Position numbers and translations under genes: made by a program. From CALINF01 sp039990395 (lineage in GTDB: Bacteria; Pseudomonadota; Gammaproteobacteria; Pseudomonadales; Halieaceae), in assembly GCA_039990395.1 (NCBI GenBank), contig JBDXFZ010000146.1, positions 1,178,001 to 1,242,000 of the forward strand: a stretch of 64,000 nt of DNA. The letters are read 5' to 3'. Of this stretch, positions 50,526 to 59,675 are shown one piece after another. The notes under the pieces were generated by a model, which had not been told where the DNA came from, ran no database searches, and was given only the letters and a program-made list of their open reading frames with translations. Numbering within the stretch: position 1 is the stretch's first letter; the number at the start of each line of letters is the position of its first letter.

Positions 50526-50759
50526 TTATCGAACGCCTAAGGCGATGACAGACCCACCAGCCAAAACGGCCCACATTAATTCCTGTAAAACGCTACCGAG
50601 CACAGCGACAGCCACTATCGTAACGCCCAGTCCGATGACGCGATCAGCGCGCCTGCGCAGGTCGAGCGCTCCTGGCCGCTGTTGCTTCTGCAGTAACCGA
50701 CCAATTATCCGGTACTCTGACTGTCTCGCGCGAATGTGGGGTGGTAGGGTCAGAATCAT
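50526..50759 (-). CDS. Small hypothetical membrane protein
   Basis: A 77-residue frame beginning MILTLPPHIRARQSEYR, with a basic middle (ALDLRRRADRVIG) and a C-terminal hydrophobic region of about 35 residues (VTIVAVAVLGSVLQELMWAVLAGG in part). GGGAG lies six bases before the ATG, which supports translation. I do not recognise it. It sits between the FetB start and the M20 peptidase stop on the same strand as both. Confidence 0.5.
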   Translation of the reverse strand: MILTLPPHIRARQSEYRIIGRLLQKQQRPGALDLRRRADRVIGLGVTIVAVAVLGSVLQELMWAVLAGGSVIALGVR

Positions 50760-50964
50760 GGGTTACTCCCGGCTAAGGCCAGCTGATGAAAGACGTATCC
50801 ATCATCGCCGGCAGCGGGCAGCACAACCATCTGTCTACTTTTCATCGTGATTGAAAAGGCGACAGGTTCCTTATCGGAGATCTATTTCGGTGCCTAAAAA
50901 ACGATTCTAAAGTTCACCCGGCTCTAACTTTAGCTCTAGCTGGAGCCGGCTCGCGATTCATTGA

Positions 50965-52362
50965 CTATTTATTGCTTGCCAACGTCTTCAGAATAATCGT
51001 CCAGTGATCCAACCCATCATAAAATGCCTTGATCGGCACGCGCTCGTTCAAACCGTGCGCATACATCTCATCCGGGTTCATAAATACACCGCTCACAGCC
51101 CAGGTAGGAATACCTGCGTTGCGAAAGTGCATGCCGTCGGTACCCCCGGATTCCATGTAAGCGATGAGCTTTACATCCGGGTAGCGCGCATGAACCGCTT
51201 TTTCTACCGCCGCCACCACATCACTGCGCAGCTCCGACACCGGGCTCTCGGTGGGTTCACCCAACAGTTCGAACTCGACATCTTCATTGGCAACAACCTC
51301 TGCCAGCGTGCCTTGTACATCTGCGACGCTTGTGCCCGGGAAAATACGACAGTTAACGGTTGCCGTGGCTGACTGCGGCAAGGCATTTTCCGCATGGCCT
51401 GCCTTGAGCATGGTCACTACACAGGTCGTACGTGTAGTCCCAATATAGGAGGACTCTTTCGCCAATCTTGCCGCCGCCACTTCATCGCGAGGGTCGTAAG
51501 CAAACGCTATCATTGAATCACCTAGCTCTCCGCCAAGTTGTTCTCCCGTTTCCTGAAAATAGGCCAGCGTCATCTCACTCCATTGAACGGGGAACTTGTA
51601 TGCTTGAATTTGCTTGATGGCTTCGGCCAGATCATAGATAGCGTTATCTTCGCGAGGTCTTGAACTATGCCCACCCGGATTTCGAACGGTGACTTCCCAT
51701 GTGGCATAAGTTTTTTCGGCGGCCTGTATTCCATAGACAATCGCCTTGCCATTTGAGTCCAGATCACCGCCCCCTGCATCTGAGTTCAAGGCAAATTCAG
51801 CCTCCGCCAGGTCGGGTCGCTCATACGCTAACAGCTTGGTCGTGGTCATTCCGCTCTCTTCATCGCCCGAAAACACCAAGATCAGATCTCTGTTGGGCAT
51901 CCACCCCGCTTTCTTTAGGCGGATGAACGTCGATGTGAGTTGCGCGACGCCAAATTTATTATCGATCGTACCGCGCGCATAGAAGTTTACATCGTCTTGC
52001 GTGAGTTCGAACGGCGGTCGCTCCCAGTCCGCAGCAAGGGCTTCTACAACGTCAAGATGACCCAATAGCAAGATGGGTTTCTTGGAGGAACTACCGTCAC
52101 CTCGATAGCGCGCGATCAATCCCCCGAAGCTGTCTTTGCGAACAATTTCAATGTCTTCCTTGGGAAAACCAGCCCCTATCAACTCATCGGCAAGATAACG
52201 TGCCACCTTGGGCGTGTTGCCCATGGCTTTTGATGTATCCACCTCAACGATCGTGCGATAAATCTCCAGTGTTTTTTGAGCATGCTCGGACCGTATAGGT
52301 TCGTTGGCAAGGACTCCGGATACACCCAGAGTCGCGGCTAAAACAGCTACCATGCGCTTCAT
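50965..52362 (-). CDS. Exported M20 family metallopeptidase
   Basis: A 465-residue protein with a signal peptide (about 19 residues, ending LA-NE). M20 motifs include ILLLGHLDVVEA (His and Asp, metal ligands), the bridging GTIDNKFGVAQ, FSGDEESGM (catalytic Glu and metal ligand) and the dimerisation domain with NPGGHSSRP. The C-terminal His is in DEMYAHGLNE. It hydrolyses small peptides or acylated amino acids with two zinc ions in the periplasm. The exact substrate is unknown. Confidence 0.92.
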   Translation of the reverse strand: MKRMVAVLAATLGVSGVLANEPIRSEHAQKTLEIYRTIVEVDTSKAMGNTPKVARYLADELIGAGFPKEDIEIVRKDSFGGLIARYRGDGSSSKKPILLLGHLDVVEALAADWERPPFELTQDDVNFYARGTIDNKFGVAQLTSTFIRLKKAGWMPNRDLILVFSGDEESGMTTTKLLAYERPDLAEAEFALNSDAGGGDLDSNGKAIVYGIQAAEKTYATWEVTVRNPGGHSSRPREDNAIYDLAEAIKQIQAYKFPVQWSEMTLAYFQETGEQLGGELGDSMIAFAYDPRDEVAAARLAKESSYIGTTRTTCVVTMLKAGHAENALPQSATATVNCRIFPGTSVADVQGTLAEVVANEDVEFELLGEPTESPVSELRSDVVAAVEKAVHARYPDVKLIAYMESGGTDGMHFRNAGIPTWAVSGVFMNPDEMYAHGLNERVPIKAFYDGLDHWTIILKTLASNK

Positions 52363-52671
52363 TCATCTTCCCCTGTTTGACTATGTGCTCTTCTATCGTG
52401 GCATGAATACCAAGATAAAGCTGCGCGGCTGCGCGCAACTGGATTAGCAGTGTAAAAAGAAAACTCCGGTACGTCATGCGTTAAATCCGCTACTCGCGCG
52501 CTCCACTCTGACGCGATGACATTGATCTGACGAGTAAATACTGCCAAGCCTTTCAAAATCGGCCGTTTCTGTCTATAAAGGGTGTACTAGTGCCAACGCG
52601 ATACAGAGCCTGGCAAATGACAATGCGTGACAAACTATCTCACGCCCAACACGGTAGAGTCGGAAAATATT
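52363..52671. other. Divergent intergenic region, M20 peptidase and wax ester synthase
   Basis: About 310 bases without a supported gene, between two divergent starts, so it should hold both promoters. I see a GC-rich palindrome-like GCGCGGCTGCGCGC (about 52425) but no confident -35/-10 pair and no convincing operator. A GTG frame at 52627 extends the wax ester synthase upstream but lacks a good ribosome-binding site. Confidence 0.35.
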
Positions 52672-54393
52672 ATGCGAAGAGTTGATCTGGCGGATGCGGG
52701 CTTTCTGCTTGCGGAAAAGCGCGAAACACCTATGCATGTGGGTGGCATCAATTTGTTCACGCTTCCAGACGGGGTTGATGAGCACGAGTTCATGAACTAT
52801 CTGGGCGATGTTCTAAGTAATGCTCAAGATTTTCGCAAGCCGTTTGGAGAGTATCTTGTGACTCGCCCCAGCGGTGTGTTCTGGGAGACCGATCAAAATA
52901 TCGATATGGAATACCATGTCAGGCATTCCGCGCTACCCAAACCAGGTCGCTATCGCGAGCTGTTTGCGCTGGCCTCAAGGCTTCATGGCACATTGCTAGA
53001 TAGAAACAGGCCTCTGTGGGAGCTGCACCTAATTGAAGGCCTGCAGAACCGACAGTTTGCTGTATATAACAAGATTCATCATGCCGCCATTGATGGTGTC
53101 GGCGCTATGCACATTACTGAGGGCATGTGCTCACGTGACCCCGATGAACGCATCGAGTACTCGCCCTATTCCCTGGAAGCCTACAACACCTACAAGGAAG
53201 CGCGCTACGGTGGAATGCCTCGGCCGGTCAGGCAGCCCAAAGAGCGGGAACTCAAAGCGGTAGCCGAAGCACTGAAACAACAATACGATTCGACCGCCAA
53301 TATTCTGGGTGCAATGCGCCGATTTGGCGGAGCCTTCTTCGGACGCAGCGGTAATCTCGCAGTGCCCTGGCACAACGTCCCCAAAACTTCGATCAATACC
53401 CGCGTGTCGGGAGCAAGACGTTTCGTGGCCCAGTCTTGGGACTTCGCACGTGTGAAAGCTGTGTGCAAAGCGCTGGACGGTACCTTCAACGATATTGTGC
53501 TGGCTATGTGTTCAGGCGCACTTATCCGCTACCTGCGATCTCGTGATGAGTTACCTAGAGACTCACTGAAAGCTATGGCTCCAGTATCGCTGCGCTCTGA
53601 AGGTGATCTGGAATCTGCTAACGCGGTAGGTTTCATTACTGCAGACTTAGCAACCAACATAGGCGACCCGGAAACCCGGCTGCGCACTATTCAGCGTTCC
53701 ATGTCTGCCGGCAAGGAGCTGATAGCGAGCTTGAGTTCTCGCGAGGCCAATATCTTCATGCAGCTTACTCAGATGCCTGCGATTCTCACCAACGTACTGG
53801 GGCTTGCCGACAAGTACCCCGCTGTAAGTACGGTGATATCAAACGTACCCGGTCCACGCGATACACTGTATTGGAACGGCGCGCGCCTTGACGGGATATA
53901 CCCTGCGTCAATTGTGTTCGACGGTTTCTCAATGAACATAACGCTAGTCACTTATGCCGACAAAATAGACTTCGGAATCATCGCCTGCAGGCGCTCTTTG
54001 CCACAAATACAGCGCTTCATCGATTATCTGGAAGATGCCTTGCAGGAACTTGAAGAAGTTGCTGGATTGCGAGCTAAAACGAGGCAGAAAGTAGGCGCAC
54101 CAAAACGCAAAACGCCTGCAAAAGCCAAAGGAAAAGGCGCAGCAGTGACTAAAGCTAAGACTAAGTCACCAGCCAAATCCAGTAAGAAACCCAAAGCAGC
54201 GGTAAAGGCAAAAACCAAAGCCAAGGTAAAAACAGCTGCAGCTAAGCCTGCCAAAAGCAAAGCAAAGCCCAAAGCAAAGCCAAAGGCTAAACCCAAGGCC
54301 AAAGCAACTCCAAAGCCCAAACTAAAGGCCCGTGTCTCTGCCAAGGTAAAACCTAAGACGAAATCGAAAGCAAAACCAAAAGCTCGTTCCTAG
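52672..54393 (+). CDS. Wax ester synthase/DGAT with Lys/Ala/Pro-rich tail
   Basis: A 573-residue bifunctional wax ester synthase/diacylglycerol acyltransferase. The start is the ATG giving MRRVDLADAGFLLAEKRETPMHVG, typical of the family. The catalytic motif HHAAIDG (136-142, HHxxxDG) is intact, as is the later PVSLR and SNVPGPRDTLYWNGA region. The enzyme joins fatty acyl-CoA with an alcohol or diacylglycerol to make storage lipids. After about residue 467 a roughly 107-residue tail of Lys, Ala and Pro follows; this is not usual for the family. The gene is monocistronic by spacing. Confidence 0.9.
   Translation: MRRVDLADAGFLLAEKRETPMHVGGINLFTLPDGVDEHEFMNYLGDVLSNAQDFRKPFGEYLVTRPSGVFWETDQNIDMEYHVRHSALPKPGRYRELFALASRLHGTLLDRNRPLWELHLIEGLQNRQFAVYNKIHHAAIDGVGAMHITEGMCSRDPDERIEYSPYSLEAYNTYKEARYGGMPRPVRQPKERELKAVAEALKQQYDSTANILGAMRRFGGAFFGRSGNLAVPWHNVPKTSINTRVSGARRFVAQSWDFARVKAVCKALDGTFNDIVLAMCSGALIRYLRSRDELPRDSLKAMAPVSLRSEGDLESANAVGFITADLATNIGDPETRLRTIQRSMSAGKELIASLSSREANIFMQLTQMPAILTNVLGLADKYPAVSTVISNVPGPRDTLYWNGARLDGIYPASIVFDGFSMNITLVTYADKIDFGIIACRRSLPQIQRFIDYLEDALQELEEVAGLRAKTRQKVGAPKRKTPAKAKGKGAAVTKAKTKSPAKSSKKPKAAVKAKTKAKVKTAAAKPAKSKAKPKAKPKAKPKAKATPKPKLKARVSAKVKPKTKSKAKPKARS
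54070..54390 (+). repeat. Low-complexity Lys/Ala/Pro tail coding region
   Basis: A stretch of short near-repeats encoding KPKAK, AKPKA and TKAK units, with many AAA/AAG and GCC codons. It resembles the C-terminal tails of histone H1-like proteins. It is in frame with the wax ester synthase catalytic domain, and its reading stays open to the stop codon. Confidence 0.8.
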
Positions 54394-54415
54394 GGCCTTA
54401 AGGCGCGACGCAGCG

Positions 54416-54448
54416 GGTGATCATTTGGGGAGCACACCACTGATCACC
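54416..54448. other. Inverted repeat between convergent genes
   Basis: GGTGATCA and TGATCACC form an 8-bp perfect inverted repeat with a 17-base loop in the 62-base gap between the convergent wax ester synthase and YpfJ genes. No T run follows, so a terminator role is uncertain. Confidence 0.35.
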
Positions 54449-54455
54449 GCTTAAC

Positions 54456-55361
54456 TCACCCACCTGCGCCAACGGCGAAGGTGTCACAGGCGGCAAAATC
54501 GCCGGACTCAAAACCACGCTTAAACCAGGCAACGCGCTGTTGTGATGTGCCATGAGTAAAGCTGTCTGGCACAACGCGCCTCCCCGCCTCCTTCTGCAGT
54601 CGATCATCGCCAATCGCAGAGGCTGCTTGCAGCGCCTCCTCCAGATCACCCTCGTCTAACAAGTCTCTGTCGACCTTGGCTGCATGCCCCCACAACCCGG
54701 CGAAGCAATCTGCCTGCAATTCCTGCCGTACAGATAGCGCATTCACCTCCGCTTCACTGCGTCCTTGACCCGCAGCGCGCACTTTCTGGCTGATTCCCAA
54801 CAGAGTTTGTACGTGATGCCCGATCTCATGAGCAACAACGTAGGCCTGCGCAAAATCACCAGGAGCGCCGTGACGATTGGCGAGATCCGAAAAAAAGCTC
54901 AGGTCGATATACAACTGCTGATCACCTGGGCAATAAAATGGTCCCACAGCCGACGACGCCTGACCGCACGCCGAATTCACGCGCCCCGAAAACAGCACCA
55001 GAGTTGGCTCTACATATCTCAGCCCCTGTTCAGCGAAGATCGTATTCCAGGTGTCTTCTGTGTCAGCAAGAATAACGGCCGTAAAATCCGCCAGCTGCTG
55101 ATCCTGCTCTGTGGGAGTGTACTGTGCAGGCGCGGTGGCCACCGACCCACCCAGCAGCAACGGCAGCAGATCGATACCCAAGAGTCGGCTGCCAAACACT
55201 ACCACCACACCTACAATCAGAAACGTACGACCGATCTTGGTACGAATCAGCGCTGGCAGAAACCGCAGCAGCGCAGGTGCGGCGCCGGCGCTGGTGTAGC
55301 CCGCAGATTCTCCGCGTCTATCATCTACATTGCTGCTTCGTCTGCCGCTCTTCCACCGCAT
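54456..55361 (-). CDS. ypfJ: YpfJ-type zinc metallopeptidase
   Basis: A 301-residue protein. I start at MRWKSGRRSSNVDDRRG, the family N-terminus, with GAGGAG upstream. A single membrane helix (about 47-65) follows a basic start. The zinc motif is VVAHEIGHHVQTLLG (HExxH), with a downstream Glu in ELQADCFAGLWGH. The C-terminus carries FTHGTSQQRVAWFKRGFESGD. These are the marks of the putative neutral zinc metallopeptidase family (YpfJ/Zn_peptidase). The membrane anchor suggests a periplasmic active site. Confidence 0.9.
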   Translation of the reverse strand: MRWKSGRRSSNVDDRRGESAGYTSAGAAPALLRFLPALIRTKIGRTFLIVGVVVVFGSRLLGIDLLPLLLGGSVATAPAQYTPTEQDQQLADFTAVILADTEDTWNTIFAEQGLRYVEPTLVLFSGRVNSACGQASSAVGPFYCPGDQQLYIDLSFFSDLANRHGAPGDFAQAYVVAHEIGHHVQTLLGISQKVRAAGQGRSEAEVNALSVRQELQADCFAGLWGHAAKVDRDLLDEGDLEEALQAASAIGDDRLQKEAGRRVVPDSFTHGTSQQRVAWFKRGFESGDFAACDTFAVGAGG

Positions 55362-55395
55362 TCTAGCGCTCCTCAACCAGGGTAATCATCACAGC

Positions 55396-56325
55396 TCAGC
55401 TTGTCAGTTGTTCTTGAAAAAACGCCAGCGTTCGCTGCCAGGATAGTTCTGCGGCTGCTTCGTTATAGCGCGGCGTCGAGTTATTGTGAAACCCGTGCTG
55501 TGTGTCTGGATATAGAAAGCGCTGATACTCTACATCGTTGGCTTTCAAGGCCGCCTCAAAGTCGGGCCATAGCGCATTAATACGCGGGTCCTGCTCGGCG
55601 GATTGCACCATCACCGCGGCACTGATAGAAGAAACATCCTCAGCTGGCACCGAGGCGCCGTAGTAAGGCACGACTGCTCGAATATTCTCCCCCATGTTCA
55701 CTGCCAAGAAGTTCACGACTCCACCACCCCAACAGAATCCGGTAGCACCTAAAGCTCCCGTACTTTGATCGAGATTCTTTAGATACTGCGCGCTATTGAG
55801 CATGTCCTGTTTCAGCTTGGCCTGATCCAGTCCACGTTGTAGCGTGCGTCCTTCATCGTCGTTGCCGGGATAGCCTCCAGCGGGGTAGAGACCGTCGGGC
55901 GCGAGCGCAATAAAACCTTCAAGCGCGCAGCGACGAGCCACATCTTCGACATAGGGATTCAATCCGCGATTCTCATGCACCACTAAAACGGCGGGCCAAG
56001 GACCCTCTCCTGCTGGTTGCACCAAATAGCCGCGCATTTCGCCCGAATTACCACCCGGCGAGGGATACTCTACATACCGTGCTTTGATCCGATCATCATT
56101 GAATGACACTATCGCTGCCTCTGCATAGCGTGGCAACAGGGCCTGTGCCATGGATAACGCAGATACGCCTGCGACAGTAATGACAGAGGCTCGTCGCAGG
56201 AACTCACGACGGTCCATTTCACCGTGGCAATACTCGTCATACAGGTCGAAGATACGTTGATCGATCTGCTGGTTATTGCCGTTAACACTTACCTGCGGTT
56301 CAGGGTAGGATGACTCTGGATTCAT
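55396..56325 (-). CDS. Tat-exported dienelactone hydrolase family protein
   Basis: A 309-residue protein. The start giving MNPESSYPEPQVSVNG has AAGGAAG upstream. A twin-arginine signal (MDRREFLRRASVITVAGVSALS) begins near residue 40, later than usual. The alpha/beta-hydrolase domain has VVHENRGLNPYV, GFCWGGGVVNFL (nucleophilic Cys in GxCxGG) and the Asp and His of DPRIN and TQHGFH. This is the dienelactone hydrolase pattern, so it is probably exported folded. The substrate is unlikely to be dienelactone in this context. Confidence 0.88.
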   Translation of the reverse strand: MNPESSYPEPQVSVNGNNQQIDQRIFDLYDEYCHGEMDRREFLRRASVITVAGVSALSMAQALLPRYAEAAIVSFNDDRIKARYVEYPSPGGNSGEMRGYLVQPAGEGPWPAVLVVHENRGLNPYVEDVARRCALEGFIALAPDGLYPAGGYPGNDDEGRTLQRGLDQAKLKQDMLNSAQYLKNLDQSTGALGATGFCWGGGVVNFLAVNMGENIRAVVPYYGASVPAEDVSSISAAVMVQSAEQDPRINALWPDFEAALKANDVEYQRFLYPDTQHGFHNNSTPRYNEAAAELSWQRTLAFFQEQLTS

Positions 56326-56461
56326 AGCGGACTCTTCCTTTGATATTGACACAGAACTGGGGGCCTTAAGCATAACCTAGCTGCGAACGCTGGTCAGCAA
56401 GTCCATAAGGCCCTACTCTATACGCCTTAACTTCTATTCATCGAGACGAGCAAGATTTTCT

Positions 56462-57934
56462 ATGGACAACAACATTCTCATTGGCGGCAGCTCAGCCGGC
56501 CAGGTTTTCCTCAACACTCGCTATGCCAATCGACACGGTCTCATCGCAGGCGCTACCGGCACAGGCAAGACAGTTACGTTGCAGTGCCTGGCCGAGGGAT
56601 TTTCCGATATCGGCGTCCCCGTATTCATGGCCGACATTAAGGGTGATATCTCTGGCATGAGTCAGGCGGGCAAACCCCACCCAAAAATCGACGAGCGGGT
56701 ACAGAAAATCGGCATAAGTAATTATAGCCAACGGGGTTATCCAGTGTCGTTCTGGGATCTTTTTGGCAAGAAAGGTACGCCTGTGCGCTCTACCATCTCG
56801 GAGATGGGGCCACAGATGATCTCACGTATGCTTGACCTGAATGAGACACAAGAGAGCGTGGTTACGCTGGTATTTCAGTTCGCTGACGATGAGGGCATGC
56901 TACTGGTCGATCTGGCGGATCTGCGAACTACACTAGAGTATCTGGGTAATAATTCGAAGCAGCTCGGCTCGGGCTTTGGCGTATCCAAGGCTTCTATCAA
57001 CGCCATTTTGAGGCGCCTGCTGATGTTGGAGCGTGAAGGGGGCAAACATTTCTTTGGCGAACCCGCGTTGCAGCTAGAAGACTTCATGCAAACCGAGCGT
57101 GACGGCAGAGGCGTTATCAACATTCTGGCTGCCGACACACTCATTCGCAGCCCAAGAGTATATTCAACCTTCCTGCTGTGGTTACTGTCGGAGATGTTCG
57201 AAAACTTACCTGAACTTGGCGATCCCGATAAGCCTGTTCTCGTCTTTTTCTTCGACGAAGCCCACCTGCTATTCCGAGACGCCCCCAAGGCCTTACTGGA
57301 AAAGATCGAGCAGGTTGTCAGATTGATTCGCTCCAAAGGGGTGGGCGTGTACTTTATCAGTCAGAGTCCCTCCGATATTCCCGATTCAGTGCTGGGACAA
57401 TTGGGCAATCGCATCCAGCACGCCCTGCGTGCCTACACACCCAAAGAGCAGAAGGCCGTTAAGGTGGCCGCACAATCGTTTCGCGCAAACCCCGATTTGG
57501 ACACGGTCACTGCCATTAGCGAATTGGGCGTTGGCGAGGCGCTGGTATCAACATTGCAGGAAAAAGGTATTCCATCAATCGTTCAGAGAACACTCGTCCG
57601 CCCTCCCCAGTCGCGAATGGGCAAGGCTACGATGGCCGAGCGTCAGCTGGTGAGAGACCGAGACCCAAATATGCGCCTGTACGCAAAAGCGCAGGATCCG
57701 CGGTCTGCGCATGAGATTTTACTGGAGCGCACAGCAGCCAAATTAAAGGAGCAGGAGGAGGCAGTGCTGGCCGAACGCGAACTCAAGAGCACTGGCAAGA
57801 AGCCTGCCTCCAGGTCACGTCAAAGCAACAGTGAGGCGTTTATCAAGAGCATGGCGCGCAGTCTGGGTTCCGCTGCCGGTAGCTCCCTGGGACGGAAGCT
57901 GTTTCGAGGGATTCTAGGCTCCCTCCTGAAATAG
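56462..57934 (+). CDS. yjgR: DUF853 HerA-like ATPase (YjgR)
   Basis: A 490-residue ATPase of the YjgR/DUF853 family. Walker A is GATGTGKTV near residue 31, and Walker B is VFFFDEAHLLF near 259-269. The N-terminus has ILIGGSSAGQVFLNTRYANRHGL, as usual for the family. The C-terminus is Lys/Arg/Ser-rich. HerA-type ATPases often act on DNA, but YjgR has no known role. It is followed by the ferredoxin gene after 126 bases. Confidence 0.91.
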   Translation: MDNNILIGGSSAGQVFLNTRYANRHGLIAGATGTGKTVTLQCLAEGFSDIGVPVFMADIKGDISGMSQAGKPHPKIDERVQKIGISNYSQRGYPVSFWDLFGKKGTPVRSTISEMGPQMISRMLDLNETQESVVTLVFQFADDEGMLLVDLADLRTTLEYLGNNSKQLGSGFGVSKASINAILRRLLMLEREGGKHFFGEPALQLEDFMQTERDGRGVINILAADTLIRSPRVYSTFLLWLLSEMFENLPELGDPDKPVLVFFFDEAHLLFRDAPKALLEKIEQVVRLIRSKGVGVYFISQSPSDIPDSVLGQLGNRIQHALRAYTPKEQKAVKVAAQSFRANPDLDTVTAISELGVGEALVSTLQEKGIPSIVQRTLVRPPQSRMGKATMAERQLVRDRDPNMRLYAKAQDPRSAHEILLERTAAKLKEQEEAVLAERELKSTGKKPASRSRQSNSEAFIKSMARSLGSAAGSSLGRKLFRGILGSLLK

Positions 57935-58060
57935 AGCAGGGGGTATGCCTCGGGGTGCAGGCTTTGTTATCATCTTTCGCTGAATCCTCGGTAAGTGCCA
58001 CTTTGCACTGCCGGGACACTCAAATCACACAGACTATCGACCCACTATAAGAGAACCCAC

Positions 58061-58381
58061 ATGCCGACGATTACATTTATTGACCATGCAGGTACCGAGC
58101 GCGAAGTAGACGCCACCAATGGCGACACTATCATGGAAAACGCGATGAACAATGAAATCCCCGGCATCGACGCGGACTGTGGTGGTGGCTGTGCATGTGC
58201 AACTTGTCACGTGTATGTGGATGCAAGCTTCATGGATAAAGTGGGGGAGCCTGATGACATGGAAACACAGATGCTGCAGTTTGCAGCAGATGTACACCCC
58301 AATTCTCGCCTATCCTGCCAGATTACTATGTCAGATGAGCTCGAAGGTCTGCGCGTTACCACACCTGAAAGCCAGCACTAG
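58061..58381 (+). CDS. [2Fe-2S] ferredoxin (adrenodoxin-like)
   Basis: A 106-residue plant/adrenodoxin-type ferredoxin. Cys40, Cys46, Cys49 and Cys86 form the C-x5-C-x2-C...C cluster motif; Cys44 is an extra Cys inside the loop. The start is at ATG 58061, giving MPTITFIDHAGTEREVDA. The sequence GGGCACATCHVYVD is of the type used by P450 and ring-hydroxylating systems, but no such oxygenase is in this window. It is followed by a hairpin. Confidence 0.92.
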   Translation: MPTITFIDHAGTEREVDATNGDTIMENAMNNEIPGIDADCGGGCACATCHVYVDASFMDKVGEPDDMETQMLQFAADVHPNSRLSCQITMSDELEGLRVTTPESQH

Positions 58382-58395
58382 CTTATATAGATTCA

Positions 58396-58416
58396 CGTGG
58401 GGCGCCCTGCCCCACG
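58396..58416 (+). terminator. Hairpin after the ferredoxin gene
   Basis: CGTGGGGC, loop GCCCT and GCCCCACG form a perfect 8-bp stem, 15 bases after the ferredoxin stop. No T run follows, so it is a weak or Rho-assisted terminator, or a 3' stabiliser. The 220 bases further downstream have no gene I can support. Confidence 0.5.
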
Positions 58417-58642
58417 CTGCTCGCTCATCAGCCTGAAGTTAGGGCGTAACCGGTTACTCCTCTGGGCTTGGTCTCGTTAGCACTTCATCTATCGGTTCTG
58501 ATACTCACCAACAGACAGACCAGAACAAACCGCACGGTGGGGTCATAAGCCTCAACCAAAGCGCTACGCCACTTCGGGCACATCGCTAAAGTTTTTCTTG
58601 GCTGCCTCAAGGGATGTTTGTAGAGTCGCGTACAAAGCTGGT

Positions 58643-59599
58643 CTAGTGCTGCACGCTCCAGTGAGATTTCAGACGACTAAATATCGACACGACCAACAGC
58701 GCTACGCCGCCCGCAATAACGCCAAACAGAGCACCCAGCACCGTGGGTGTCAGCGCAGCCATAATAGCGCCAACGCCCGGCAGCATCTGCGCCCACTGAG
58801 CTGCATGGTGCACCAGTGACTCTACTGGCGCCAGGCCGTGCACCAATATGCCGCCACCCACCATAAACATAGCGGCAGTACCAATCACGGCGAGTGCCTT
58901 CATCAGCCAAGGCGCAAACGCCAGTAAACGGGCACCCCACCATCGCTGCATGCGGCGCCATACACTGCCACCCTGCTTTGCAATGAGATACAAACCGGCG
59001 TCGTCGAGCTTTACGATGCCTGCAACGAGGCCATATACCCCTATCGTCATCGCAATAGCTATTCCCGACACTACCGCCACCTGTGTCGCAAAGGTGGACT
59101 CTGCTACTACACCCAGGGTAATCACGATAATCTCAGCCGAGAGAATGAAATCGGTACGTATAGCGCCAGAGATTTTGCCCTTCTCAAAATCCAGTGGATC
59201 GAGTGCGGGGTCGGCAAGCTGTTTTACAAGCTCGTCATGGTGCTGTGCATCTTCTTCGGGTGAGTGGAAGAGTTTGTGAGTGATTTTCTCAAAGCCTTCA
59301 TAGCAAAGATACAGCCCACCCAACATCAATAGAGGTAGGATCAGCCAGTCGGCCACTGCCGAGATGCCCAGCGCCGCGGGAACCAGTATGAGCTTGTTGC
59401 GAAACGAGCCTTTGGCTACTGCCCAGACCACGGGCAGCTCACGGTCGGCTTTAATACCCGACACCTGCTCCGCATTAAGTGCCAGGTCATCACCCAATAC
59501 GCCTGCCGTCTTTTTGGCCGCCACTTTGGTCATGAGCGAAACGTCATCGAGGATCGCTGCTATATCATCGAGCAGAACAAGCAGGCTGGTTCCAGCCAT
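58643..59599 (-). CDS. yedI: DUF808 family membrane protein (YedI)
   Basis: A 318-residue integral membrane protein of the DUF808/YedI family with about seven hydrophobic segments. The N-terminus is SLLVLLDDIAAILDDVSLMTKVAAKKTAGVLGDDLALNAEQVSG, which is highly conserved in the family, and the GGLYLCYEGFEKITHK segment is also typical. Its function is unknown; ion or metabolite movement is only a guess. It is monocistronic by spacing. Confidence 0.92.
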   Translation of the reverse strand: MAGTSLLVLLDDIAAILDDVSLMTKVAAKKTAGVLGDDLALNAEQVSGIKADRELPVVWAVAKGSFRNKLILVPAALGISAVADWLILPLLMLGGLYLCYEGFEKITHKLFHSPEEDAQHHDELVKQLADPALDPLDFEKGKISGAIRTDFILSAEIIVITLGVVAESTFATQVAVVSGIAIAMTIGVYGLVAGIVKLDDAGLYLIAKQGGSVWRRMQRWWGARLLAFAPWLMKALAVIGTAAMFMVGGGILVHGLAPVESLVHHAAQWAQMLPGVGAIMAALTPTVLGALFGVIAGGVALLVVSIFSRLKSHWSVQH

Positions 59600-59675
59600 T
59601 ACAGTACTCCCTGTTGAGAAAGAGCTTGAGAATCAAGCCGGGTAAGTTTGTAGTATCTCGCCACGCGTCTTCGCC

